Shown one piece after another: positions 7,760-16,070 of a DNA stretch of 36,530 bases. The notes under the pieces are model-generated. The model did no database searches, was not told the origin of the DNA, and worked only from the letters and a program-made list of their open reading frames with translations. A program made the position numbers and the translations under genes. This DNA comes from Gammaproteobacteria bacterium (GTDB lineage Bacteria; Pseudomonadota; Gammaproteobacteria; Arenicellales; JAANXG01): NCBI GenBank assembly GCA_024639325.1, contig JAHEIO010000036.1, forward strand, positions 1-36,530, written 5' to 3'. The stretch's first letter is position 1. Each line of letters starts with the position of its first letter.

Positions 7760-8809
7760 TTAGCGATGCGCCTCGAACAACTCATCCAATGCCTCCTGCC
7801 CGGGGCACAGCTTCTCATAGGGCAATGTATAAAGCGGTTGATCGATGCTGTCGTTGTGACTGTGGAGATCGGCCCCGGCTTCATCCACGTACAAAAGCCC
7901 GGTGACGATCTCTCCTCTTCTGTGGTGTTGCTGGATGTAGGACCACGCCGCATTCCTGGTCTTCATGCTGTAGGTGGGGGATGTCTTGCGCAGCACCACC
8001 TGGCTGCCGTCGTGAAGCGTCACCGGGGTGACGTCGTCGTACGCAACGATTATCTCCGACGCCTGCGGCAGAAAATCTGCGTGTATCACTTCCTCGAAAT
8101 GGTTTCTCGTATACGCATAGCTCCGCGTGGAGCCCTCATGGTCGTTGAAAGTGACGCAAGGGGAAATGACATCGATCAAGGCAAAACCGCGGTACGAGAG
8201 CCCGGCCTTGATCAATGGCACCAATTGCGCCTTGTCACCGGAAAAACTGCGCGCCACGAAGGTGCCGCCGAGGCTAAGCGCCAGCAGCACCGGATCCAAT
8301 GGCGGGTACTCGTTGATTTCCCCGCGTCTGGCGGTGCTTCCAATATCCGCCGAAGCGGAAAACTGTCCCTTGGTGAGTCCATAGACGCCGTTGTTCTCCA
8401 CAACGTAGAGCATATTCAGATTACGTCGGATGGCATGGGCGAATTGGCCCAAGCCAATGGACAGTGAATCCCCGTCGCCGGAGACCCCAATGATATTGAG
8501 ATCCCGGTTGGCTGCGTTGGCGCCTGTTGCCAGAGCGGGCATGCGGCCGTGGACCGCGTTAATGCCGTGAGAGGCACTCAGGAAGTAAGCGGTGGTTTTC
8601 GAAGAGCAGCCGATTCCGCTGATCTTGGCCGTCTTGTGCGGCGGCAGGTTGAGTTCGAAAAAAGCTCGAACCAGCGCCGCGGTGATCGAATCGTGGCCAC
8701 ACCCGGCACACAAGGTTGACATCCCGCCTTCGTAATCACGCACCGTCAGACCGAGTTTGTTCTTCTTGATTCCAGGGTATTTGACTTTGGGTTTTGACAG
8801 GTAACTCAT
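7760..8809 (-). CDS. korB: 2-oxoacid:acceptor oxidoreductase, beta subunit (KorB-like)
   Basis: 349 aa, thiamine-diphosphate-binding beta subunit of a 2-oxoacid oxidoreductase, which decarboxylates a 2-oxoacid to its acyl-CoA and passes two electrons to ferredoxin or another acceptor. Cluster ligands visible are C34 and C37 (STLCAGCG), C68 (GIGCSS) and C218 (ISPCVTFND). The TPP/Mg motif is GDGDSLSIG (111-119) followed by NNGVYGLTKGQ. The ATG overlaps the stop of the alpha-subunit gene by 4 nt (8806-8809), so translation is coupled. 2-Oxoglutarate is the best substrate guess given the KorC-like partner and the NAD-glutamate dehydrogenase in the window. Pyruvate or a branched 2-oxoacid is not excluded. 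Confidence 0.9.
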   Translation of the reverse strand: MSYLSKPKVKYPGIKKNKLGLTVRDYEGGMSTLCAGCGHDSITAALVRAFFELNLPPHKTAKISGIGCSSKTTAYFLSASHGINAVHGRMPALATGANAANRDLNIIGVSGDGDSLSIGLGQFAHAIRRNLNMLYVVENNGVYGLTKGQFSASADIGSTARRGEINEYPPLDPVLLALSLGGTFVARSFSGDKAQLVPLIKAGLSYRGFALIDVISPCVTFNDHEGSTRSYAYTRNHFEEVIHADFLPQASEIIVAYDDVTPVTLHDGSQVVLRKTSPTYSMKTRNAAWSYIQQHHRRGEIVTGLLYVDEAGADLHSHNDSIDQPLYTLPYEKLCPGQEALDELFEAHR

Positions 8810-10614
8810 GCAACCGACTCCTCGCTCATGGCGTCAAGCAGGATCCTTTCTATGTGGCCACTGCTGATAGGGAAGCCGTCATAGTGCAGGACCGGTATCA
8901 GTTTGCGGCTCTGAATATCAAGCTCCGCCTTGAGCAATGTGCAAAGCTGAGCGTCGCGATTCTGTTCAACCACGAACACCCGTTCATGAGAGTCGATGAA
9001 CTTCTTTACCTTTCCGTTAGCGGGAAACGCACGCAGACGCATATAATCAACCGGTTCATTGAGCCGTGGCAGCACTTCGCGAACGGCGCCGTCGCTGCTG
9101 CCGATGGCAATTATCCCGGTGCGGGCGTCCTTTTTTCTGATGACTACCGGCTGTGGCACCAGAGCGAAGGCTCCCTCCCATTTTCGAATCAAGCGGTCGA
9201 GAACTTCCTTGTATTCAGCCGGGTCCTCGGTATATCCACCACTGCGATTGTGGCCGGATCCGCGCGTGAAATAGGCGCCGCTCCGATGCACTCCGGGATA
9301 GGTGCGATAACAGATCCCGTCTCCGTCCTTGTCTTCATAACGAAAAAAATCGCCAAGGCGGTCGATCTCCTCCTCGGAAAGCACCTTGCCGCGATCCGGC
9401 TCATAAGATTCATCCCATTCTAGGCGCGGACACATCCAGTCGTTCATGCCGATGTCCAGATCCGACATCACGATGACCGGTGTTTGCAGCCGGTCGGCCA
9501 GATCGAATGCCCGTACAGCGAAGTAGAAACATTCTTCCGGGTCGCTGGGAAACAGTAGAATCTGGCGGGTATCTCCGTGGGATGCGTAAGCGCATGCGAG
9601 AAGGTCGGACTGTTGGGTTCTCGTCGGCAATCCGGTCGAAGGACCTGCCCGCTGCACATTGAACAAAACCGCGGGGATCTCGGCGTAGTATGCGAACCCT
9701 AGAAATTCGGCCATCAGTGAGACACCCGGTCCGCTAGTCGCCGTGAACGCGCGGGCGCCGGCCCAGCTTGCACCAAGCACCATTCCCATCGCGGCCAGTT
9801 CGTCTTCTGCCTGCACTACACAGAATCGGCGCGCCCCGGTGTCGGGATCCCTCCGAAATCGCTCGCAAAAGCGGTTGAAAGCGTCCATCAATGAGGTCGA
9901 CGGTGTGATCGGATACCATGCTGCCACCGTGGCACCGGCATAGACACAACCCAGACCGGCGGCGGTATTGCCGTCTATCATCATGTGCTGTGACGTTTTG
10001 TCCATGGCTTCCACGTGCACAGGCAGCGGACACTTGAAATGCCGCGATGCGAAGTCGAAGCCGAGATCGAGGGCGGTCAGGTTATTTTCCAGCATGGTCG
10101 CCTTTTTTGCATAAGCCTTCGAAAGACGAGCCCGAATCACTTCGAGGTCGAGCGCAAGCAGCGCCGCAAGTGCCCCGACGTAGGTGATGTTCTTCATCAA
10201 AATCCGAACACGCGGATCGTCGAACGCATCGTTGCACAGCTTGGACAGCGGAACTCCGAGAACGCTGATGTCGTCTCTCGCCATCATTTCTTCGCGGGGC
10301 CAGCTCGAGTCATAGAGCAGGAAACCGCCCGGGCTGACTTCCCTGACGTCCTGCTTGTAGGTCTGGGCGTTCATCGCCACCATGATGTCGACACGCCCCG
10401 ACCGCGCCTTGTGTGCGCCACGGGTGACCCTGATTTCATACCAGGTAGGTAATCCCTGTATGTTCGATGGAAAGAAATTCTTTCCGACCACCGGGACCCC
10501 CATCTGAAAAATGGATTTCATCAGAAGCGTATTTGCACTGGCGGACCCCGTGCCGTTGACGTTGGCCAACTTGATGACAAACTCGTTTACGCGATTTTTA
10601 TTGTTGTTTCGCAT
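8806..10614 (-). CDS. korA: 2-oxoacid:acceptor oxidoreductase, fused gamma-alpha subunit (KorA-like)
   Basis: 602 aa from the ATG at 10614. An N-terminal gamma domain (about 10-185; VNGTGSASANTLLMKSIF) is fused to an alpha domain (about 215-600; WYPITPSTSLMDAF, then TSGPGVSLMAEFLGF and GPSTGLPTRTQQSD). The frame is open upstream to an ATG at 10710, but homologues begin near VNEFVIKLANVNGTG. I therefore chose 10614, although no strong Shine-Dalgarno precedes it. The gene overlaps the flavoprotein gene upstream by 28 nt and the beta subunit by 4 nt, so this is one tightly coupled operon. The alpha domain contributes to the acyl-CoA/2-oxoacid site and the gamma domain usually binds CoA. Confidence 0.9.
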   Translation of the reverse strand: MRNNNKNRVNEFVIKLANVNGTGSASANTLLMKSIFQMGVPVVGKNFFPSNIQGLPTWYEIRVTRGAHKARSGRVDIMVAMNAQTYKQDVREVSPGGFLLYDSSWPREEMMARDDISVLGVPLSKLCNDAFDDPRVRILMKNITYVGALAALLALDLEVIRARLSKAYAKKATMLENNLTALDLGFDFASRHFKCPLPVHVEAMDKTSQHMMIDGNTAAGLGCVYAGATVAAWYPITPSTSLMDAFNRFCERFRRDPDTGARRFCVVQAEDELAAMGMVLGASWAGARAFTATSGPGVSLMAEFLGFAYYAEIPAVLFNVQRAGPSTGLPTRTQQSDLLACAYASHGDTRQILLFPSDPEECFYFAVRAFDLADRLQTPVIVMSDLDIGMNDWMCPRLEWDESYEPDRGKVLSEEEIDRLGDFFRYEDKDGDGICYRTYPGVHRSGAYFTRGSGHNRSGGYTEDPAEYKEVLDRLIRKWEGAFALVPQPVVIRKKDARTGIIAIGSSDGAVREVLPRLNEPVDYMRLRAFPANGKVKKFIDSHERVFVVEQNRDAQLCTLLKAELDIQSRKLIPVLHYDGFPISSGHIERILLDAMSEESVA

Positions 10615-12383
10615 GATTCGCCAGCGGCGTAAGGAATTCGAAGGGTAGATTTCTGCATGTCCCACGCACCGGTCGGACAGCGCTCGGCGCAGAGCCCGCA
10701 GTGGATGCATACATCTTCATCCTTGACCATGACCTTGCCGGTCTGAGGCAGCGCCGCCGAGACATAAATTGCCTGATCCTCGTTCATCGCCGGCCGTTTG
10801 AGGCGCCGCCGAAGATCGTCTTCGCCCCCGTTCGCAGTAATGGTCAGACACTCTACGGGGCAGACGTCGATGCAGGCGTCGCACTCGATGCACGACTCGG
10901 CCGTGAATACGGTTTGAATATCGCAATTTAGGCAGCGCTGGACTTCCTTGTTCACCTTTTCAGGCTCAAAGCCTAACTCCACCTCGATATTGATCGTGTC
11001 GAACCGGCTTCTCAACGGGACGTTGGACATGGACCGACGCGGCGACCCGTCGAACGTGTTGCCGTAGCTCCACTCATGCAGGCCCATCTTGGTACTGCTC
11101 ATATCGATGGTGTACGGCGGACGTTCGTCCAAAGGCACGCCGTTGCAGTAGTTGTGGATGGATATTGCCGCCTGGTGCGCATGCTCCACGGCCCAAATTA
11201 TGTTAAGCGGCCCAAATGCGGCGTCGCCGCCAAAGAACACGCCGTCCCGCGTGGACTGCATCGTTTTCTTGTCGACGCTGGGCATGTCCCATCGGTTGAA
11301 ATCGATACCGATATCACGCTCGATGAATGGAAATGCGTTCTCCTGACCAATTGCCAGGATGACCGAGTCGCACTCGATGACTGTTTCCCCGAGTTTCTGG
11401 GACGACAGACGGCCGTCCTCGTCCTCGTTCCACTCCACCTGCGAGAACCTGACGCCGAGCAGTCTGCCGTTGTCCAGTACGAACTCCTCGGGGGCGTGGT
11501 TGTAGATCATTTCTACCCGTTCCTCGATGGCGTCTTCGAGTTCCCAGTCGGAGGCTTTCAGCATGTTTGGCGGTTTGCGGGCAATTACGCTCACTTCCCG
11601 TCCCCCCAGCCTCAATGCGGTTCGGCAGCAGTCCATTGCGGTATTGCCGGCACCGATGATCAGGACCCGCTTACCGATACTCTCTACATGGCCGAATGCC
11701 ACGGATTCGAGCCACTGGATGCCAACAAATATTTCATTCGTTCCTTCGCGGCCGGGGAGTTTGAGATCGCGTCCCAGCGGCGCGCCGGTCCCCACGAATA
11801 CGGCGTCATATCCCTCGTTGAGAAAACTGGCCATGCTGGTCACCGGCGATGCCATTCTGAGATCGACCCCCATATCGAGAATGCAGCCGATTTCGTCATC
11901 CAGGATTTGCGCCGGCAGACGGAATGCCGGGATGTTGGTTCGCATCAATCCACCGGTGACATCGAGCTTTTCGAAAACGACCACCTCGTAGCCGAGGGGC
12001 AGAAGATCATTGGCCACGGTGAGCGACGCACACCCGGCACCAACACATCCGATTCGCTTTCCGTTCTTCATCTGCGGAATGTTCGGAAGTGCGTTGCTGA
12101 TTTCGGCCCGCAGATCCGCGGCGACCCGTTTTAGTCGGCAAATTGCAACCGGCTTCTCATCAATCCGTGCTCGACGGCAGGCAGGCTCGCAAGGCCGATC
12201 GCAAACTCGACCCAATATGCCGGGAAATACGTTCGATGTTCGATTGATCAGGTAAGCGTCGGTGTACCGCTTTTGAGCGATCAGGCGGATATACTCGGGG
12301 ACATCGGTGTGAGCCGGGCAGGCCCACTGACAATCCACGACTCTGTGATAATAATCCGGATGTTTGGTGTCCGTAGCCTTCAT
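10587..12383 (-). CDS. GltD-like NAD(P)-binding flavoprotein with ferredoxin domains (KorC-like)
   Basis: 598 aa from the ATG at 12383. The N-terminal iron-sulfur segment has C18, C22, C61, C65 and C69 (CQWACP...CDRPCEPAC). The FAD site is GCVGAGCAS (112-120), with Cys where homologues usually have Pro. The NAD(P) site is IIGAGNTAMDC (242-252). A C-terminal ferredoxin pair follows: CIECDACIDVCPVEC and CIHCGLCAERCPTG. It probably passes electrons from the oxidoreductase to NAD(P)+, as the KorC subunit of 2-oxoglutarate:NADP+ oxidoreductase does in aromatic-degrading betaproteobacteria (from memory). The open frame extends to a TTG at 12431, which is too close to its AGGA. It overlaps the korA-like gene by 28 nt. 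Confidence 0.85.
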   Translation of the reverse strand: MKATDTKHPDYYHRVVDCQWACPAHTDVPEYIRLIAQKRYTDAYLINRTSNVFPGILGRVCDRPCEPACRRARIDEKPVAICRLKRVAADLRAEISNALPNIPQMKNGKRIGCVGAGCASLTVANDLLPLGYEVVVFEKLDVTGGLMRTNIPAFRLPAQILDDEIGCILDMGVDLRMASPVTSMASFLNEGYDAVFVGTGAPLGRDLKLPGREGTNEIFVGIQWLESVAFGHVESIGKRVLIIGAGNTAMDCCRTALRLGGREVSVIARKPPNMLKASDWELEDAIEERVEMIYNHAPEEFVLDNGRLLGVRFSQVEWNEDEDGRLSSQKLGETVIECDSVILAIGQENAFPFIERDIGIDFNRWDMPSVDKKTMQSTRDGVFFGGDAAFGPLNIIWAVEHAHQAAISIHNYCNGVPLDERPPYTIDMSSTKMGLHEWSYGNTFDGSPRRSMSNVPLRSRFDTINIEVELGFEPEKVNKEVQRCLNCDIQTVFTAESCIECDACIDVCPVECLTITANGGEDDLRRRLKRPAMNEDQAIYVSAALPQTGKVMVKDEDVCIHCGLCAERCPTGAWDMQKSTLRIPYAAGESCETTIKIA

Positions 12384-12701
12384 AGCCGTATCGGGAGACA
12401 AGACCTCCCCCGGCCCGTGAAGGGAAGACAATTCCTACGATGACACGGAATATGTAACGTCAATTTGCGGATCAGACGCCCCAAAACTTCGTATGCCCCG
12501 GCTTACAGCCATCCAATGATAATCCGATCTTATCGCATAAAATAAAGTTTTTCTTATTGTATTCAGCATAGCCGTAAAACGAATCCCCAACCAGCCGATG
12601 AGTCGGCAGCAGGCAAGGCGAAGATTCTCCCTTTTGATCGGCGCGGGGGCGCGCCTTCAGCAGAGTCGTCGGATGTTCGATATTTTATGTAGGAGAATCG
12701 A
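12384..12701. other. Intergenic region upstream of the 2-oxoacid oxidoreductase operon
   Basis: 318 nt without a convincing gene. An AT-rich patch at about 12530-12575 probably holds the minus-strand promoter of the oxidoreductase operon (TACAAT is seen on the minus strand near 12560), but no matching -35 stands out. A strong hairpin GGCGCG-GGGG-CGCGCC lies at 12640-12655. Its surroundings, ATCGGCGCGGGGGCGCGCCT, resemble the end of the REP-like repeat at 18789-18844, and TGTAGGAGAATCG at about 12688-12700 resembles the other end, so this may be a degraded copy. Confidence 0.35.
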
Positions 12702-13280
12702 TTAGGGGTCCAGGCGGGTCATCTTCGGTGAATAAAACTCTTCTGGACGCCGTTCCTCCAGATGGTCGAACTTCGTCGAACTGATGACCAGATGGATACG
12801 CTCCTCCTTGCTGGCGTTGATGGCGGTGTGGTTCTGGGTCCCATCCATTTGGTAAAGATAACCATCGGCGGGAACATGGTGAAACGTGCCCACTCGACCG
12901 TCCATTTGCACCAGAAAACACGCCGGATTGGTTTTTATCGCGAGGTGATATCGCAGGCACGTGTCGTTGTGTATGGTCAGGCACGTCTTCTTGCCAAGAC
13001 GCATCAGCCTGGCCCGGCGGTAGGGAAACGGCAGTTGATGAAGAAATTCTTCGAACGCGGTGCCCCTGAATTCCTCGTTGATCGTCGTGAAATCATCTTC
13101 GTTGATATCATCCGGCAACCACCCGGAAAAATCTTTCAGCGGAATTTTGCTGTTCGCATGGCAGTTGACCAGGATCACGTTGTCGTCACCGAACAACTCG
13201 TATACGTCTTCCATCACGGTCCGTATTTTTTGGATATCGCAGTGGATATCGAGCTTTTTCAGGAACTCCCGTTCAGCCAT
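12702..13280 (-). CDS. Aspartyl/asparaginyl beta-hydroxylase-like 2-oxoglutarate/Fe(II) dioxygenase
   Basis: 192 aa from the ATG at 13280; an in-frame GTG at 13289 is the only longer option. The second half fits the Asp/Asn beta-hydroxylase cupin fold. Iron ligands H104 and D106 (IHNDTCLRYHLAIKTNP) and H151 (NHTAIN) are seen, and R161 (ERIHLVIS) would hold the 2-oxoglutarate carboxylate. It should hydroxylate an amino-acid side chain, free or in a peptide or protein, using O2 and 2-oxoglutarate in the cytoplasm. No membrane segment or TPR region is present, unlike animal AspH. Its start overlaps the end of the methyltransferase gene by 8 nt, so it belongs to that operon. The substrate is unknown. 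Confidence 0.78.
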   Translation of the reverse strand: MAEREFLKKLDIHCDIQKIRTVMEDVYELFGDDNVILVNCHANSKIPLKDFSGWLPDDINEDDFTTINEEFRGTAFEEFLHQLPFPYRRARLMRLGKKTCLTIHNDTCLRYHLAIKTNPACFLVQMDGRVGTFHHVPADGYLYQMDGTQNHTAINASKEERIHLVISSTKFDHLEERRPEEFYSPKMTRLDP

Positions 13281-13974
13281 CACCGCCACCCAATTGGTGT
13301 TTTATCGATCGGGGTTCTATCACCCGCGTAGAGCGAACGGCCCGATGGTCGTTGACAAGGCAGTCAACGTCGCAGCCTGCAATCACGGCGTAATCATTTT
13401 CGATAAGTTTCGACAATTTTGGCAGGTGATCTTTAGTGGCCTCGATCACCATGACGCCGTTCGCCGCCAGATACGCGTTGAGCGAAAGCAGTATCTCGAG
13501 CCAATCCCGCTTGTCACCTTTGCGACCGCCGCGGGTCCAGGTCCGTCCGATTCCACCCCATACGATGCAGTCGTAGGTATCCCGTGGGCTTTGCCATTCA
13601 CGAAAATTAGCGGCATCGAAATCCGTGTTCGGTCGTCCGGCATATCTTTTTTTTGCCGCCTCGATCGCGGTTGGCGAAATATCCATCCCGACATAGTGGA
13701 TATCGGGGCCGAGGTACTTGAGCAGTTCCCCCGTGCCGCACCCCACGTCCAGCACCGATCTGGCCTGTCTGTGAACAACGTAACCTGCCTGGACCGCGAT
13801 CCGAGCCGAGAAATCCAGGCTCTCGATGACTTCGTACGCGCCGCTTCGGTAAGCCTGGTCCTGGGTATCCTCGGAATAGCGCAGTTCCTGTCCCGGATCC
13901 ACCCAGCGGTCACCGGTCGGAATTGCGTCCGATTCACCAGATTTTTCGGCAGGGTCGTCTGATTTTGCTTGCAC
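13273..13974 (-). CDS. Class I SAM-dependent methyltransferase
   Basis: 233 aa, starting from a GTG at 13974 without a clear Shine-Dalgarno; the first 20 or so residues look disordered. The SAM-binding motif I is VLDVGCGTGELL (74-85), followed by the acidic ribose-binding residue D98 (YVGMDIS). YDCIVWGGIG at about 133-142 fits motif IV. This is a free-standing small-molecule or peptide methyltransferase of the UbiE/Methyltransf type. It sits between the GT2-radical SAM gene (50 nt upstream) and the hydroxylase-like gene (8-nt overlap). The acceptor is not predictable, but the setting suggests it modifies the same product as its neighbours. Confidence 0.82.
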   Translation of the reverse strand: MQAKSDDPAEKSGESDAIPTGDRWVDPGQELRYSEDTQDQAYRSGAYEVIESLDFSARIAVQAGYVVHRQARSVLDVGCGTGELLKYLGPDIHYVGMDISPTAIEAAKKRYAGRPNTDFDAANFREWQSPRDTYDCIVWGGIGRTWTRGGRKGDKRDWLEILLSLNAYLAANGVMVIEATKDHLPKLSKLIENDYAVIAGCDVDCLVNDHRAVRSTRVIEPRSIKHQLGGGDG

Positions 13975-14024
13975 GGGTATCTAACAACAGGAATCGTTTT
14001 CTGGCTCAACTCGATTGGCACGGA

Positions 14025-16043
14025 TCAACTTGCGATTTTTGAGACCCGACCCTGATCCAACAGATCCAGATGAGTCGATATATTACACCCGTTGATGCAG
14101 GCGCAGGTGCTGGTCAATGCACGGTGTTCCCAGGCTTCTGTCGAATTCCATGCCTCCGCCAGATCCCAGTTCCAGTCCCTCAAATGACCGAACGGCTTGA
14201 CCTGCTCGCATACCGCCACGTACCCGTCCGCGTAGATCACCGCATCATCGAATCCGGCGCGGCACGGGAAATTCCGTTTACGGGTCTTGAGCGTATCCAG
14301 CATGAGCTGCAGTTTCACGCGCTGATATCCGCGAAAATAGTTCGGGTGCCTGGTCTCAATACGATCAAGGAACCGTTTAACGGTCTCGATATCATTGCCA
14401 AGGTAGGGTTTTTGGGGTTCGTACTCCTCTTCAAGGATGCTTGCCGGGACGCCGAACGTACTGAAGGAATTTCCCCGCACCATGGACATCTTGCTCGGCA
14501 CGCCGATCCGCTCCAGTTCATCGACGAGCGTCTCGACCGCGTCGAGGTTCTCCCGCATCAGAGTGATGGCGGCGGTAAACTTGAGATTGCTGTGACTCCT
14601 CTTGATTTCCGCAAGGAGCTCGAAACTCTTCATTGCTTTTTCATAACCGCGTCGCATCTTCCGGATCTCGTCGTGCGTTTCTTCCGGGCCGTCCAGCGAT
14701 ATCTGGATCTTCAGCTTTTTTCGAGGGTGCCGGCAGAGCAGGGATTCACTTATCTCGGCAAGCCGCCGCGGCATGGAGCCGTTGGTCAACAGGCCAAGAT
14801 AACGCACGTGATGATTCGACATCAGGTAATCCAGGATTGCCTCGAGATCCCGGGTAAGAAGCGCCTCACCGCCGGTTATGGTCATATCGACGGGCTGGTT
14901 TAGAGAATCGACGATACGTCCGATCTCTTCCTTGCTCATCTCCGGCGTCCTGGTATTGAGATCCGGTATGAAGCAGTGGTCACAAGCCATATTGCACCGG
15001 TTGTTGATGAACAGCACCAGGCTCGATGGCGTTGCGGGCCTCGAAGGCACCGGAAACGGGTGCATCGCCGCGAGATTATCGGCCGTTTTTTGCTTGAAGT
15101 ACCGGTCGAGTTCGTGCTGGTCGAGAAAGTTGACGCCATGCCTTTTCCTGAGTTCCGGGGTGGTTCTCAACACATCGAGCAGTCCGGGAAGGTTCTCACG
15201 CTCCATGACATGCGTAGCGTGGCCGGACATCCACTTCAGCGCCGCGCCGGCGCCCTGTCGCTTGACAACAACTTCCAGGACACGCTCATTGCGCTCCCTT
15301 CTCCGCCCGTCGTCGTCCTTCGCAACATAGGAGGTGTGGTTGTGATGAATTGCCCGCGGCGCCCAGGCGGCTACGACGCGATAGCCATGAGACCTGATTT
15401 CCAGGCACAGATCACGGTCCTCGCACATGTAGAACCAGTAGGGATCATAACCGCCGGCCTCTTCGAAGATTTTTCTGGGTATGGCGAGAAACGCGCTTTC
15501 GACATGATCGCAATCATAAATCGCGCTACGGCCTTCATCCTCCGGCGGGTGGCAGAAGTATTTGCCGCGCTTGTTGGGCCCAACCACGCGCAGTGCGGAC
15601 TCCCTGTCCGATGGGGGATAGTAGACGTATTTTTCGTGCCTGAACTCACCACACATCTTGCCGGATATGAACTCCACGTCCTTGCCCGAGGCGTCCGCCG
15701 GGCCGCATCCGCCAATTGCACCAATGTCGGGATTGGCTGCAAGGATCTTCGCCAGCTCATCGACGCTGTCCGGCAGCAATTCGGTATCGTCGTCCAGGAA
15801 GAGCAGCACCTCCCCTGTACTTTTCAACGCGGCAACGTTCCTCGAATACGACGGCCCCAGGTTGATCGGATTCCTGATGCAGACGTCGATCCGGTGAGAA
15901 AGGTGAGTCAGGTCTGCCGTGCCTGCATCGTCTATGACCAGGGTTTCCAATGCATGTCCGCCACGTTGAGCCTCGATACTGCCCAGGCAGGCAGCCAGAT
16001 CACCGGGGCGATTGCAGGTTGGAATGATGATGGAAAATTTCAT
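14025..16043 (-). CDS. Fusion: GT2 glycosyltransferase + radical SAM/SPASM-like enzyme
   Basis: 672 aa in one uninterrupted frame. Residues 1 to about 255 form a GT-A family 2 glycosyltransferase: FSIIIPTCNRP (3-13), the metal-binding D84-D85-D86 (LFLDDDTE), and the likely catalytic E208-D209 (CEDRDLCLEI). After a linker (about 255-338) comes a radical SAM domain with C350-x3-C354-x2-C357 (NNRCNMACDHC), GGE at 391-393 and SLDGPEE (449-455). The C-terminal SPASM-like segment has C594, C612, C647, C649 and C653 for an auxiliary cluster. The enzyme should both transfer a sugar and carry out a radical reaction, perhaps on the same acceptor. It is in a six-gene unit of modifying enzymes. I do not recognise this fusion as a named family. 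Confidence 0.85.
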   Translation of the reverse strand: MKFSIIIPTCNRPGDLAACLGSIEAQRGGHALETLVIDDAGTADLTHLSHRIDVCIRNPINLGPSYSRNVAALKSTGEVLLFLDDDTELLPDSVDELAKILAANPDIGAIGGCGPADASGKDVEFISGKMCGEFRHEKYVYYPPSDRESALRVVGPNKRGKYFCHPPEDEGRSAIYDCDHVESAFLAIPRKIFEEAGGYDPYWFYMCEDRDLCLEIRSHGYRVVAAWAPRAIHHNHTSYVAKDDDGRRRERNERVLEVVVKRQGAGAALKWMSGHATHVMERENLPGLLDVLRTTPELRKRHGVNFLDQHELDRYFKQKTADNLAAMHPFPVPSRPATPSSLVLFINNRCNMACDHCFIPDLNTRTPEMSKEEIGRIVDSLNQPVDMTITGGEALLTRDLEAILDYLMSNHHVRYLGLLTNGSMPRRLAEISESLLCRHPRKKLKIQISLDGPEETHDEIRKMRRGYEKAMKSFELLAEIKRSHSNLKFTAAITLMRENLDAVETLVDELERIGVPSKMSMVRGNSFSTFGVPASILEEEYEPQKPYLGNDIETVKRFLDRIETRHPNYFRGYQRVKLQLMLDTLKTRKRNFPCRAGFDDAVIYADGYVAVCEQVKPFGHLRDWNWDLAEAWNSTEAWEHRALTSTCACINGCNISTHLDLLDQGRVSKIAS

Positions 16044-16070
16044 TGACGGCAGTATACGCTGAGGCGGGTT

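Noticed and set aside
10615-10710. N-terminal extension of the gamma-alpha subunit to an ATG at 10710
   Set aside because: The extra 32 residues are arginine-rich and arise from overlap with the flavoprotein gene's ferredoxin region in another frame. Homologues begin near the ATG at 10614.
14976-16046. 356-codon plus-strand frame opposite the GT2-radical SAM gene
   Set aside because: The minus-strand frame holds complete GT2 and radical SAM motifs across its full length, so the antisense frame is a shadow.
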